DNA of 64,000 bases from Candidatus Ichthyocystis sparus (GTDB lineage Bacteria > Pseudomonadota > Gammaproteobacteria > Burkholderiales > 2013Ark19i), in the NCBI RefSeq assembly GCF_900078745.1, contig NZ_FKII01000042.1, positions 62,001-126,000 of the forward strand, in the 5' to 3' direction. How positions within the stretch are numbered: the first letter of the stretch is position 1; every line of letters begins with the position of its first letter. Under the pieces are notes generated by a model. The model had not been told where the DNA came from. It was given only the letters and a program-made list of their open reading frames with translations, and ran no database searches. Position numbers and translations under genes: made by a program. Positions 1 to 8,764 of the stretch are shown piece after piece.

Positions 1-216
1 ATTAATAGCATGCTTATAAAGCTCCTCTATGGGTTTTTTGTGTTTCTTCCAATCTTCCTTATTTCCGAAACGCGGGGCCCCAGCAATTCCTGCAGCATGA
101 CAAACCGCACACACTTTGCCATACACTTTATCACCGGTATCAGCAGGCAAAACAAAGGGATACGCAAATAGCAGACCAACCGTAATCAAGTAAGTTGCAC
201 GCCCAAATACCACCAT
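1..216 (-). CDS. Cytochrome c5-like monoheme protein, cut by window edge
   Basis: The reading frame runs leftward from an ATG at 216 and is still open at base 1, so the C-terminus is missing. The first about 25 residues (hydrophobic stretch LITVGLLFAYPFVLPA) look like a signal peptide. They are followed by GKVCAVCHAAGIAGAPRFG, a CxxCH heme c attachment site in the typical cytochrome c5 context. Proteins of this family carry electrons in the periplasm, usually towards a terminal oxidase. The frame directly upstream (352-582) encodes what looks like the membrane-anchor half of a second cytochrome c5. This gene could therefore be an intact small soluble cytochrome or the heme half of a broken anchored one. 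The signal-peptide-like start favours an independent gene. Confidence 0.75.
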   Translation of the reverse strand, partial: MVVFGRATYLITVGLLFAYPFVLPADTGDKVYGKVCAVCHAAGIAGAPRFGNKEDWKKHKKPIEELYKHAIN

Positions 217-291
217 AATAGTCGCCCCATACTGTGCTCAGCAGTTTCCCTATACTACTAAATAGTCCTCCCACCTACCTATTTAAGGCAC

Positions 292-382
292 ATTCACAGA
301 AGAACTGCTACTATCTATCAGTCGCAGAAGCTATTTTATCAGCCACGGAAGCTATTTTCCGGCCACAGAAGAACTGCTATCT
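292..382. repeat. Short imperfect repeats inside the broken cytochrome locus
   Basis: The 15-mer CACAGAAGAACTGCT occurs near 295-309 and again near 364-378. Between the copies, a unit of about 20 bases of the form (G/C)(A/G)GAAGCTATTTT(AT/CC)...GCCAC occurs twice. The repeats sit exactly where the cytochrome c5 reading frame is interrupted, so repeat slippage or deletion is a plausible cause of the break. Confidence 0.6.
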
Positions 383-582
383 GCTAACTTTACACTACCT
401 ATGGGAGAAATACGCTGTACCGTTTCACTAATCACTTCCGGATCATCCATCATATGATCGTCTAGTGCAAAAATAGAAAATCTCGCTGCCAGAATACAAA
501 CAAGTATAGGAATAGCAAAACCCAATATTACTATAATTGTCAATTGGGCCGGTTTAATACCTTTAGATGACGACACGTCCAA
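352..582 (-). pseudogene. Membrane-anchor fragment of a cytochrome c5, heme domain lost
   Basis: This 76-residue frame has a short cytoplasmic start and one membrane helix (about residues 15-36, LTIIVILGFAIPILVCILAA). A linker containing VQRISPIGSVKLAD follows. From memory this matches the N-terminus of betaproteobacterial membrane-anchored cytochrome c5 proteins (anchor, then a linker of the type 'RIKPVA'), which continue into a CxxCH domain. Here the frame stops at 352-354 in a stretch of short imperfect repeats, and no heme motif follows in frame. The repeats at 290-382 contain several stops in each frame. I infer a truncated gene, or a split pair with the heme ORF at 1-216. A functional short membrane peptide cannot be excluded. 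Confidence 0.55.
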
Positions 583-677
583 GCTCCTCTCTTATGTAGC
601 TAAACAAGGCAGGCGTATAATATCATGTAGACGTCTTATGTCTGTTTCTATATCCTCAACTAAATCAGTTTTTTATA

Positions 678-753
678 GCGCCTGTAGCTCAGCGGATAGA
701 GTGTTGGCCTCCGAAGCCAAAGGTCGTGGGTTCAATTCCCGCCAGGCGCGCCA
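678..753 (+). tRNA. tRNA-Arg (anticodon CCG)
   Basis: A full cloverleaf can be drawn. Acceptor GCGCCTG (678-684) pairs with CAGGCGC (743-749), the D stem is GCTC/GAGT, and the anticodon stem TTGGC/GCCAA encloses the loop CTCCGAA. The T arm is GTGGG-TTCAATT-CCCGC. The anticodon at 711-713 is CCG, reading the Arg codon CGG. The discriminator base G750 is followed by an encoded CCA at 751-753. The gltX start lies 32 bases downstream, so the two may share a transcript. Confidence 0.95.
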
Positions 754-785
754 CAAAACAATCTAATCAATTCAAGGTAGTAACC

Positions 786-2186
786 ATGGTTAGGACGAGA
801 TTCGCACCAAGCCCAACCGGACTTTTGCACATGGGTGGAGTAAGAACGGCACTATATGCATGGGCATTTGCTAGACACAACAATGGTAAATTCATACTAC
901 GCATAGAGAACACTGATCGCGAACGATCCACAGATGCCGCCACACAGGTAATATTAGAAAGCTTGGAGTGGCTGGGTCTTAACTATGATGAAGGACCTTA
1001 TTACCAAATGAAAAGGCTAGATCGATACAAAGCTGTTATCGATACCTTGCTTGGGAATGGGTTAGCTTACTACTGCTACATGTCGTTGGAGGAACTAAAT
1101 ACATTAAGGGAACAGCAGCGCAGACATAACGAAAAACCTAGATATAATGGACACTGGCGGCCAGAAAATGCGGCCAAATTGAACTTAAAGATCCAACCAG
1201 GAACGCAGCCCGTAATCCGATTCCGTAATCCTGATTCTGGTGTGGTTCAATGGAGAGACTTAATAAAGGGCAATATATCCTTCAACAATGAGGAGCTAGA
1301 CGATTTTGTTATAGCAAGGCAAGATGGAACCCCCACATATAACTTCTGCGTCGTAGTAGATGATTGGGACATGCAAATCACACATGTAATAAGAGGTGAT
1401 GACCATGTAAATAACACTCCTAAGCAGATTAATATACTACGAGCTTTGGGTGCTACGGTTCCACAGTATGCCCACCTGTCGACAATTTGCTCTGATGATG
1501 GTCAAAAATTGTCAAAACGCTCTGGGGCTATATCTGTGCTCCAATACCGTGATGAGGGATATCTTCCTGAAGCGATTATAAATTACCTATCACGTTTGGG
1601 ATGGTCACACGGAGACGATGAAATATTCAGTCGCGAACAACTAATTGAATGGTTTGATATAGACAATGTTTCTGGTGTTCCAGCAAGATTTGATCCGGAA
1701 AAGCTACTATGGATAAACCGGCACTACCTGCAACACTCTGTGTCTTCCAATATAGTAGGCAAAGTAAAAGAATTTATATCGCAGTTAAACGTTACCATAG
1801 ATGACTCGATTGATATCAATTCGCTGGTAGATATAAACAAATCGCGCTCCGGCACCATTGTAGAATTAGCAGAAAACATATCAATGTACTACTCTCCAAG
1901 GAAACTTGAGGAAAAAAGCCTGTTGCTACTGAAAAAAGAAAAAACTCAAGACATTTTGCGTGAGTTAAAAAACAAACTATCAGCAATAAGTTGGGAAAAG
2001 GAAACCTTAGATAAGTTGGTTAGGGATATATCAAAGGAAAAACAACTAAAACTGTCGGAAGTGGCCATACCACTTCGTCTATGTTTACTTGGAACCCAAC
2101 ACTCAGCTCCATTTGACCAAGTTTTGGTAGTGCTAGGGAAAAATATCGTACTACAAAGACTGGATGGATATTTGTCCAAGGACTAA
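786..2186 (+). CDS. gltX: Glutamyl-tRNA synthetase
   Basis: This class I aminoacyl-tRNA synthetase charges tRNA-Glu with glutamate in the cytoplasm. The N-terminus MVRTRFAPSPTGLLHMG carries the HIGH-type signature (LHMG, residues 14-17), and KLSKRSG at about residue 240 is the KMSKS-type loop. The length of 466 residues is normal for the family. The frame stays open upstream into the tRNA-Arg gene, but the conserved start of the family fits ATG 786, so the longer version is not a real start. The tRNA-Arg gene lies just upstream and argS downstream, which clusters arginine- and glutamate-decoding functions, though the linkage may be incidental. Confidence 0.97.
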   Translation: MVRTRFAPSPTGLLHMGGVRTALYAWAFARHNNGKFILRIENTDRERSTDAATQVILESLEWLGLNYDEGPYYQMKRLDRYKAVIDTLLGNGLAYYCYMSLEELNTLREQQRRHNEKPRYNGHWRPENAAKLNLKIQPGTQPVIRFRNPDSGVVQWRDLIKGNISFNNEELDDFVIARQDGTPTYNFCVVVDDWDMQITHVIRGDDHVNNTPKQINILRALGATVPQYAHLSTICSDDGQKLSKRSGAISVLQYRDEGYLPEAIINYLSRLGWSHGDDEIFSREQLIEWFDIDNVSGVPARFDPEKLLWINRHYLQHSVSSNIVGKVKEFISQLNVTIDDSIDINSLVDINKSRSGTIVELAENISMYYSPRKLEEKSLLLLKKEKTQDILRELKNKLSAISWEKETLDKLVRDISKEKQLKLSEVAIPLRLCLLGTQHSAPFDQVLVVLGKNIVLQRLDGYLSKD

Positions 2187-2204
2187 ACATCAATGTGCTA
2201 GAAT

Positions 2205-2224
2205 AATGATCGTTTGATCATTTT
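2205..2224 (+). terminator. Weak hairpin between gltX and argS
   Basis: AATGATC (2205-2211) and GATCATT (2216-2222) form a perfect 7-bp stem with loop GTTT, followed by only two more Ts. It lies 19 bases after the gltX stop and 21 bases before the argS ATG. It could attenuate transcription or be a transcript end, but the T-run is poor. Confidence 0.35.
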
Positions 2225-2242
2225 GGACTTTTGCTCCTTGCC

Positions 2243-3922
2243 ATGATTAATCCGTTGAAGAAGGCTGTAGCGCCTATCGTACGTGATGCGTTGCTTACAG
2301 CTTACCCAGGAAGTAGTGTATCTGAAGAACACATCTTGGAACGCCCTAAGGATCCTTCTTGGGGTGATATAAGTTCGGCCGTTGCACTGCGACTTGCCAA
2401 ACAGCTTAAGCAATCGCCTAAATCTATAGCAGAAAACATAGTCAAAAATATATCCGAAAACAATGTTATAGGATCCGTATCTGTGGTTGCAAACGGCTTC
2501 ATAAACATTAGGCTTTCTTGTCATGCATTCTTGGAATTAATGAACTTCGTAGAAGATAAGCAGGATTATTACGGATACTCGAACGAAAAAAAGGGGAAAA
2601 TAATTGTTGAATTTGTATCGGCCAACCCAACCGGTCCTCTACACGTGGGCCATGGCAGACAGGGAGCCATAGGAGACATCCTGACTAATATACTCTCAAC
2701 GCAAGGATGGGATGTACACAAGGAATTTTACTACAACGATGCTGGAAACCAAATTAACAGCCTGACTGCATCGGTACAGGCACGTATTAATGGAATATCA
2801 CCTGATGATGATAAATGGCCCAAAGATGGTTATAGAGGTGACTATGTATTTGAAATTGCAAAAAGCTACATGGAAGGTGCTAATGTAGAAATAGACGGTA
2901 AAATATGCACTGGGAAGAGAGATCAGGAAGACACAGAGGCCATTTGCAACTTTGCGGTGTCCTTTTTACGGAAGGAGCAGCAAGATGATTTAGATTTATT
3001 TGGCATCCACTTCGACCAGTTCTACCTAGAATCTTCACTTTATAAAGATGGAACAGTTGATAGGATTATTAATAGGTTAACTGAACAAAACGAGACGTAT
3101 GAACATGAAGGAGCTTTATGGCTTAGCTCTACCAAGTATAATGACAGCAAAGACCGTGTTATGCGTAAGAGTGATGGTTCGTTTACTTACTTTGTTCCGG
3201 ATATTGCTTATCACCTAAGAAAGTGGGAAAGAGGTTTTATAAAAGCCATAAACGTTCAGGGCACTGATCATCATGGCACTACGGCTAGGGTTAGGGCGGG
3301 ACTACAGGGACTTAGGTGTGGTATACCTGAAGATTACCCGTTGTTTTTGCTGCACAGCATGGTCAAGGTTTTTCGTAACGGCAAGGAGGTTAAGATTTCC
3401 AAACGTTCTGGATACTATGTAACTCTGCGAGACCTTGTAAATTGGGTAGGAAGAGACGCTGCTAGATTCTTCCTGGCATCACGTAAGCCCGACTCAGAAG
3501 TGCTTCTAGATGTTGATCTGGCGTTAAAAAAAAGTGAAGACAACCCGGTGTTTTACGTTCAGTACGCCTACGCTAGGTCTTGTGCCATCATAAATCAAGC
3601 CAATAGCAGAGGGATGATCCAACTTGACCTTGGCAAAGTAACTAAACTCCCAGAGCTTGGACCAACATCACGCGTCCTACTCGTACATATTGCTGAATTT
3701 CCTGATGTTCTAAAAAAGTGTAGTGAGGAACTATCACCTCATGCTCTAACGCATTACTTGAAAGAACTAGCTGCGGTATTTCATGGGTTTTATAATGCGG
3801 AGCGCGTCCTGTCTGACGATAGCATAATGCGTTCAATTCGCATGCGTATAGTGATGACAACCCAACAAGTGCTAAGGACAGGATTTAAAATACTCGGCAT
3901 TAGTGCACCTAAGCAAATGTGA
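2243..3922 (+). CDS. argS: Arginyl-tRNA synthetase
   Basis: This class I synthetase charges tRNA-Arg. FVSANPTGPLHVGHGR around residue 130 is the ArgS HIGH region, and the KMSKS-like loop reads VKISKRSG. The C-terminal anticodon-binding region contains the VQYAYAR segment seen in the family. The 559-residue length is typical. A TTG at 2231 would add four residues, but the ATG at 2243 (MINPLKKAVAPIV) fits the family start. The order argS / SPOR protein / dsbA downstream is a known betaproteobacterial arrangement. Confidence 0.97.
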   Translation: MINPLKKAVAPIVRDALLTAYPGSSVSEEHILERPKDPSWGDISSAVALRLAKQLKQSPKSIAENIVKNISENNVIGSVSVVANGFINIRLSCHAFLELMNFVEDKQDYYGYSNEKKGKIIVEFVSANPTGPLHVGHGRQGAIGDILTNILSTQGWDVHKEFYYNDAGNQINSLTASVQARINGISPDDDKWPKDGYRGDYVFEIAKSYMEGANVEIDGKICTGKRDQEDTEAICNFAVSFLRKEQQDDLDLFGIHFDQFYLESSLYKDGTVDRIINRLTEQNETYEHEGALWLSSTKYNDSKDRVMRKSDGSFTYFVPDIAYHLRKWERGFIKAINVQGTDHHGTTARVRAGLQGLRCGIPEDYPLFLLHSMVKVFRNGKEVKISKRSGYYVTLRDLVNWVGRDAARFFLASRKPDSEVLLDVDLALKKSEDNPVFYVQYAYARSCAIINQANSRGMIQLDLGKVTKLPELGPTSRVLLVHIAEFPDVLKKCSEELSPHALTHYLKELAAVFHGFYNAERVLSDDSIMRSIRMRIVMTTQQVLRTGFKILGISAPKQM

Positions 3923-3929
3923 TAGCATA

Positions 3930-4649
3930 ATGAAACACAGGCGATACAATAAGACATCCAAGCGTAGCGGAAACACTGTCGTAGCTTTATTTATTGGCAT
4001 TCTGTTAGGCCTGGGTGTTGCCCTAACGATTGCGCTATACATAAATTTCAGCCAATTGCCATTCCTAACAAAAGTAGTTGGACACATTGTGAGCAATAAT
4101 CAAGCTAAGAACAATCCTACCCCGGCTCGTCTTGTGCAGGGAGTAGATGTTCTAGGTGGAAGATCATTTCCATCCGATGAGGATGACAATGAGGAGCTTG
4201 ACTATGGAACTGCAGCACCTGTTGAGCATATAAATTTCTATGAAAATAAGAACAAAACATATAAAGAAGAGCCGGTTGTAGACAGTAATAACGACGGAGA
4301 CAACAATAAAGACACCTCTGATCAACCCAACACTATCAAAAACGGAGAAACAGCTCCCCTTGAAGATACAGCTAATGATACAAATACTGCTCAAGAATCA
4401 TATGATGGCACTAATCACACGTTTTATGTGCTAATTGGGTCATTTCGTTCTGTAGAAAAAGCAGATAGCATACGCACTCGCCTGGCTTTAACTGGTATAC
4501 ATTCTTCTATACACAGCGAAATTGATCAAAGCTCGCAGACCATTGTGCATCAGCTACGTATAGGTCCTTTCCCGTATCAAAAACAAGCTGAAGATGCACA
4601 AAAACAACTAAAATTAAGTGGATTAGTCGCAAAAGTAATTGCTTATTAA
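3930..4649 (+). CDS. SPOR-domain cell-division type protein (FtsN-like)
   Basis: A short basic cytoplasmic start (MKHRRYNKTSKRSGN) precedes one membrane helix (TVVALFIGILLGLGVALTIALYI). A long hydrophilic, Asn/Asp/Thr-rich linker follows, and the last about 75 residues form a SPOR domain (HTFYVLIGSFRSVEKADSIR ... VHQLRIGPFPYQKQAEDAQ). SPOR domains bind denuded septal peptidoglycan. In betaproteobacteria the SPOR gene between argS and dsbA is usually called FtsN-like. The frame extends upstream into the end of argS, but ATG 3930, eight bases after the argS stop, is the better start. Its exact role in division is inferred. Confidence 0.85.
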   Translation: MKHRRYNKTSKRSGNTVVALFIGILLGLGVALTIALYINFSQLPFLTKVVGHIVSNNQAKNNPTPARLVQGVDVLGGRSFPSDEDDNEELDYGTAAPVEHINFYENKNKTYKEEPVVDSNNDGDNNKDTSDQPNTIKNGETAPLEDTANDTNTAQESYDGTNHTFYVLIGSFRSVEKADSIRTRLALTGIHSSIHSEIDQSSQTIVHQLRIGPFPYQKQAEDAQKQLKLSGLVAKVIAY

Positions 4650-4718
4650 TCACACAACTGCTGACAAGCTATTTGGAGCTGTGGTAACCTTCCCATGCTG
4701 TTGGCAGAGGAGAGACGT

Positions 4719-5366
4719 ATGATGCTTCTGAAATTCACGAAAAGACTGTCGCGATTTTTGGCAACTTCGGTTTTGCTAGCGGTACCGCTGCTTTCTAAGG
4801 CTAATGTGTACACATTGGTACCTCACCCATCGCAAACTGACCGTGGTGTTGTAACCGTTCAAGAATTCTTTTGGTATAGCTGTCCACACTGTTACCAGTT
4901 GGAACCTAAGCTAGACGAGTGGATCCATCGCCTCCCCAAAAACGTTAAGATGGAGATAATACCTGCTGTAACCAATACTTACTGGAGGAGAATGGCAATT
5001 TTGTACTATTCGCTTCAAGAGTTGGGTCAAATGTCTAGACTACACAAGAAAATATTTGAAGCTCAGCATATATCACACACCAATTTGTATGACGCTGATG
5101 TTTTAAAACAGTTCCTAGAAGAAAACGGGGTATCATGGGACAAGTATCAAAAAGCTGCTAACTCTTTTGGAGTTATTACGAAGGTAAGCAGAAGTGAAGC
5201 TTTAGTAAAAAATTATAACATATCTGGTGTTCCATCTTTTGTAGTCGATGGACGATACCTTGTTTCTATTGAAACTGCAGGTTCTGAGAGTGAATTATTT
5301 AAGGCCCTAGATGAAACCATTAAGATGGCTAGAAAGAATAGTGAGAAGATAGCCAAAGCAAAGTAG
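4719..5366 (+). CDS. dsbA: Thiol:disulfide interchange protein DsbA
   Basis: This periplasmic oxidase introduces disulfides into secreted proteins and is re-oxidised by DsbB, which is also encoded here (6413-6976). A signal peptide (KRLSRFLATSVLLAVPLLSKA) precedes the thioredoxin-fold domain with active site CPHC at about residues 55-58. The cis-proline loop is SGVPSFVV. ATG 4719 is preceded by AGAGGAGA with good spacing, which favours it over an ATG 24 bases upstream. DsbA would be needed for disulfides in envelope proteins such as the secretin complex, which is inference. Confidence 0.93.
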   Translation: MMLLKFTKRLSRFLATSVLLAVPLLSKANVYTLVPHPSQTDRGVVTVQEFFWYSCPHCYQLEPKLDEWIHRLPKNVKMEIIPAVTNTYWRRMAILYYSLQELGQMSRLHKKIFEAQHISHTNLYDADVLKQFLEENGVSWDKYQKAANSFGVITKVSRSEALVKNYNISGVPSFVVDGRYLVSIETAGSESELFKALDETIKMARKNSEKIAKAK

Positions 5367-5370
5367 CAGG

Positions 5371-6516
5371 GTGTTCTCGGATTCCGATGTAAACTATATG
5401 AATCTGGCCCTATCGGCGGCTGAAGACGGGGGGCTTTACACATCAACACCAAACCCCAGAGTAGGTTGTGTATTGGTTAAGGGTGGTGAGGTCTTATCCG
5501 TAGGGTGTCATAGATACGCAGGGCAAAAACATGCTGAAATTGACTGTCTAGATAAGCTAGAAAAAAGCCATCTATTTAATTCCACTCTTTACATAACATT
5601 GGAGCCCTGCCATCACCATGGACTAACTCCGCCGTGCATAAATCGAATCATAGAGGGGGGAGTTAGCAGAGTAGTTATATCATCACTAGACCCCAATCCT
5701 TTGGTGTGCGGAAAAAGTATAGAGAAACTACGCTCCAGTAAGATTACGACGCAAATTGGCCTCTTGTCCGACAAAGCTATAGCTCTAAACTGTGGTTTTT
5801 TTAAACGCATGTTATATGGAAAGCCATGGATTAGGTTGAAGATGGCTTTTTCTCTGGATGGACGCACAGCACTTTCATCTGGAGAGAGCCAATGGATTAC
5901 CAACGAAAAATCTCGCAAAGACGCCCATCATTGGCGTGCTAGAAGCTGTGGGATCATTACGGGCATAGGGACAGTATTGAGTGATGATCCACTAATGAAC
6001 ATCCGTCATGTAGAAACTACAAGACAAACAACATTGGTAATTCTCGACTCAAATCTAAAAATACCGATATCTGCCAAGTGCATTAGTGTTCCCAAAAGAA
6101 AGATAATAGTTGCCCACACCTTAAAAAATAGTGTAAAACAGGCCCTATTATCAGAAAAATCGGTATCAACCGTTTTATGTCCAGAAAAGGACGGACATGT
6201 AGACCTAAAGTTTCTCCTAGAGTACTTAGGAAAACAAGAGCAAATGAACGAAATAACAGTAGAAGCAGGAACCACTCTTAGCTCTAGCTTCTACCACGAA
6301 GAATGCGATGAACTGCTATGCTACGTAAGTAGCAAAATACTTGGACACGAATCTCGTCCCTTGATAAAAACGACTGTAGAAAAACTCTCAGACGCCAAAT
6401 CATTCAATCTCATCAATTCTTACAAGATTGGGAATGACATCCGCCTGATTTATCACCATCAGAATTGCATCCTGCAGACTTATAGTAAGAAATGGACAGA
6501 CTTAGTAACGCAGTAA
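5371..6516 (+). CDS. ribD: Bifunctional riboflavin biosynthesis deaminase/reductase
   Basis: RibD deaminates and then reduces the pyrimidine intermediate of riboflavin synthesis. The N-terminal deaminase domain has the zinc site KHAE (about residue 52) and EPCHHHGLTPPC (about 77-88). The C-terminal reductase domain starts with KPWIRLKMAFSLDGRTA at about residue 150 and contains SQWITNEKSR. The start is GTG 5371, four bases after the dsbA stop; the preceding AGCAGG is a weak ribosome site. The 3' end overlaps the convergent dsbB gene by 104 bases. No other rib gene is in the window. Confidence 0.95.
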   Translation: MFSDSDVNYMNLALSAAEDGGLYTSTPNPRVGCVLVKGGEVLSVGCHRYAGQKHAEIDCLDKLEKSHLFNSTLYITLEPCHHHGLTPPCINRIIEGGVSRVVISSLDPNPLVCGKSIEKLRSSKITTQIGLLSDKAIALNCGFFKRMLYGKPWIRLKMAFSLDGRTALSSGESQWITNEKSRKDAHHWRARSCGIITGIGTVLSDDPLMNIRHVETTRQTTLVILDSNLKIPISAKCISVPKRKIIVAHTLKNSVKQALLSEKSVSTVLCPEKDGHVDLKFLLEYLGKQEQMNEITVEAGTTLSSSFYHEECDELLCYVSSKILGHESRPLIKTTVEKLSDAKSFNLINSYKIGNDIRLIYHHQNCILQTYSKKWTDLVTQ

Positions 6517-6976
6517 TAGTAAAAAACAAGAAAGCAGAAATTTCAGGAATAGTAACAACGCCAAACAACCTCCACTGAATAACAGAGCAATCACCAGCTG
6601 ACAAAAATAAATCCGGAAACCACCTTGCTAGAAAAAAATCGTTTAAGTAATTGGAAACAGCCACACTGCACTGTTCTTCTTGAACTGGAAAAATTTGAAT
6701 ATACACTTGATAAAGCGCAGCACACAAACCAGCAAATGCTGAAAGCAGGCCCATATACATATAGATCAGTCGTATACAACCCTTGGAAAAAAAAGCAACA
6801 AAACTAAATATAGCTACAAGAAGTAATATGTATCTTTGAATAATACAAAGTGGACACGGCATAATAAATAACCGCTGCTGCATAAGGTAAGCAATAAGTA
6901 GCTCTGAGGCAGAAATCAGTAAACTAATAGCCAAAAATGCCCTAGCAAAAAAAGAACCAGAATGAGATGAACCCAT
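6413..6976 (-). CDS. dsbB: Disulfide bond formation protein DsbB
   Basis: DsbB is the inner-membrane quinone reductase that re-oxidises DsbA. The sequence shows four hydrophobic segments, the first periplasmic cysteine pair CPLC (residues 41-44), and a second pair at C103 and C130 in the second periplasmic loop. A tail after the last helix (KSAGCNSDGDKSGGCHSQSCKN) carries three extra cysteines, which I do not know from the family. That tail is encoded antisense to the last codons of ribD (104-base overlap). RBS AGGA lies about 10 bases before the ATG. Confidence 0.93.
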   Translation of the reverse strand: MGSSHSGSFFARAFLAISLLISASELLIAYLMQQRLFIMPCPLCIIQRYILLLVAIFSFVAFFSKGCIRLIYMYMGLLSAFAGLCAALYQVYIQIFPVQEEQCSVAVSNYLNDFFLARWFPDLFLSAGDCSVIQWRLFGVVTIPEISAFLFFTITALLSLSISYYKSAGCNSDGDKSGGCHSQSCKN

Positions 6977-7006
6977 AAATTGCTACTCCTAAAAAGTTCC
7001 AGCCAT

Positions 7007-7468
7007 CTAAGAATTATCACTCGCACCAAGTTTAGTAAGAGAATCCTGAAAATCATGCAAATTGTCGAAATTGTAGTAAACAGATGCAAACCGTACCCAC
7101 GCAACCTTATCTAACATAAATAACATGCGCATAACCTGCTCACCCACAAAGCGGGATGATATCTCTCTTTCTCCAGTATGGATCAAACTAGATTCTATCT
7201 CCATAACTGCTTCGTCAAGCTGTATAGCTGAAATCAACCTCTTTCGCAAGGCAATGAGCATGCTAGCTTCCAACTTTTTACGATCGTACTCTTCACGAAT
7301 ACCACTTCTTTTAACAATCTGGGGAAATTTTTGACTCAGACGCTCATGAGTAGTAAACCTCTTTCCACATGCAGAACACCTGCGCCTACGGCGAACAACC
7401 AAACCACCTGCAACGACACGAGAATCGGAAACCTGTGTATCTTCTCCATTGCAAAACGGACAATGCAT
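7007..7468 (-). CDS. nrdR: Transcriptional repressor NrdR
   Basis: NrdR represses ribonucleotide reductase genes in response to nucleotide binding. The start MHCPFC has a four-cysteine zinc ribbon (C3, C6, C31, C34), followed by an ATP-cone domain (VKRSGIREEYDRKKLEASML...). The length of 153 residues is typical. The ATG at 7468 lies two bases after the glyA stop codon, so the pair is probably co-transcribed; glyA-nrdR is a common betaproteobacterial pair. The frame continues upstream into glyA, but the family start is at 7468. Confidence 0.95.
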   Translation of the reverse strand: MHCPFCNGEDTQVSDSRVVAGGLVVRRRRRCSACGKRFTTHERLSQKFPQIVKRSGIREEYDRKKLEASMLIALRKRLISAIQLDEAVMEIESSLIHTGEREISSRFVGEQVMRMLFMLDKVAWVRFASVYYNFDNLHDFQDSLTKLGASDNS

Positions 7469-7470
7469 GC

Positions 7471-8748
7471 CTACATCCCGGAACAATACTCAACGCCTGT
7501 ATTGTCATATACAGGAAAATGACCGCACAGGGATAAAACTTCATCACGTATGCGTCCAATAACAACTTCATCATCAGGTGAATTTATAGCATCTACGATT
7601 AGTTTAGCAACTTTTACCATCTCTTCTGGACCAAAACCACGAGTAGTCAAAGCTGGAGTACCAAGACGTATTCCCGACGTTTGCCACGGACTTTGAGTAT
7701 CATTAGGAACAGTATTCTTATTGATAGTTATATAGCAACGACCCAATAACTTCTCAACACCTTTACCTGTAAGATCAGTTGCACCCCTCAAATCAATTAG
7801 GAATAGATGTGAGTCAGTACCGCCTGATACAACACGAAACCCGTGTTTTATAAATTCATCCGCTAAAATACTTGCGTTTTCTATAACCTGCTTCTGATAA
7901 ACAACAAACTCTTCGGTTAATGCTTTCTTAAAAGCTATGGCCTTGCCAGCAATAACGTGAGGCAATGGACCTCCCTGTAATCCTGGAAAAATATTAGAAT
8001 TCAACATTTTTTCGTGCTCAGACGAGGACATGATAACACCACCTCTAGGTCCTCTAAGAGTCTTATGGGTAGTAGAAGTAATAAAATCTGCAATACCAAT
8101 TGGAGATGGGTACTGCTTAGCAGCTATCAAACCAGCAACGTGAGCAATATCTGCCATTAAATACGCGTCAACTTCATCAGCAATATATCTAAACCTGTTC
8201 CAATCAATGATACGAGAGTAAGCGGAAGCACCACAAACTATTAGTTTAGGTTTATGCTCTTTCGCTAATTTCTCAACTTGATCATAATCAATAAGCTCTG
8301 TCTTTGGATCTAATCCATACGACACAGCGTTAAAATAACGACCGGATATGTTAACCGGAGAACCATGTGTTAAATGCCCTCCATCGGATAAAGACATACC
8401 GAGCACACAATCACCCGGATCCAACACAGAATAGAAAACTGCCTGATTAGCCTGAGACCCAGAATGAGGTTGGACATTAGCATACGAACAATTGAAAAGT
8501 GTCTTTAATCGCTCAATAGCAAGTGTTTCAACTTCATCAATAAACTCACATCCACCATAGTAACGCTTACCAGGATAGCCTTCAGCATACTTGTTAGTTA
8601 GCTGCGACCCCTGAGCTACCATAACTTCTGGATATGTATAGTTCTCAGACGCGATTAACTCTAAATGCTGAAATTGTCGCAAAACTTCTCGACGAATAGA
8701 TTCCCATACTTCGTCATCATAAACAGGAGCAGCAAAAGCAGTAGGCAT
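7471..8748 (-). CDS. glyA: Serine hydroxymethyltransferase
   Basis: This PLP enzyme converts serine and tetrahydrofolate to glycine and 5,10-methylene-THF. It supplies the one-carbon unit used by ThyA, which is also in this window. Visible family motifs are [13 protein letters not shown] near the N-terminus, GSQANQAVF, and [13 protein letters not shown], which holds the PLP lysine. The length of 425 residues is normal. An AGGGA ribosome site precedes the ATG, and nrdR follows directly. Confidence 0.97.
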   Translation of the reverse strand: MPTAFAAPVYDDEVWESIRREVLRQFQHLELIASENYTYPEVMVAQGSQLTNKYAEGYPGKRYYGGCEFIDEVETLAIERLKTLFNCSYANVQPHSGSQANQAVFYSVLDPGDCVLGMSLSDGGHLTHGSPVNISGRYFNAVSYGLDPKTELIDYDQVEKLAKEHKPKLIVCGASAYSRIIDWNRFRYIADEVDAYLMADIAHVAGLIAAKQYPSPIGIADFITSTTHKTLRGPRGGVIMSSSEHEKMLNSNIFPGLQGGPLPHVIAGKAIAFKKALTEEFVVYQKQVIENASILADEFIKHGFRVVSGGTDSHLFLIDLRGATDLTGKGVEKLLGRCYITINKNTVPNDTQSPWQTSGIRLGTPALTTRGFGPEEMVKVAKLIVDAINSPDDEVVIGRIRDEVLSLCGHFPVYDNTGVEYCSGM

Positions 8749-8764
8749 AGAAATATTCCCTAAA

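Noticed and set aside
234-431. 65-residue frame on the plus strand over the cytochrome repeats
   Set aside because: No ribosome site, low-complexity repeat-derived sequence, and antisense to a recognisable anchor fragment.
726-785. Longer gltX start inside the tRNA-Arg gene
   Set aside because: The 20 extra residues are tRNA sequence; the conserved family start is ATG 786.
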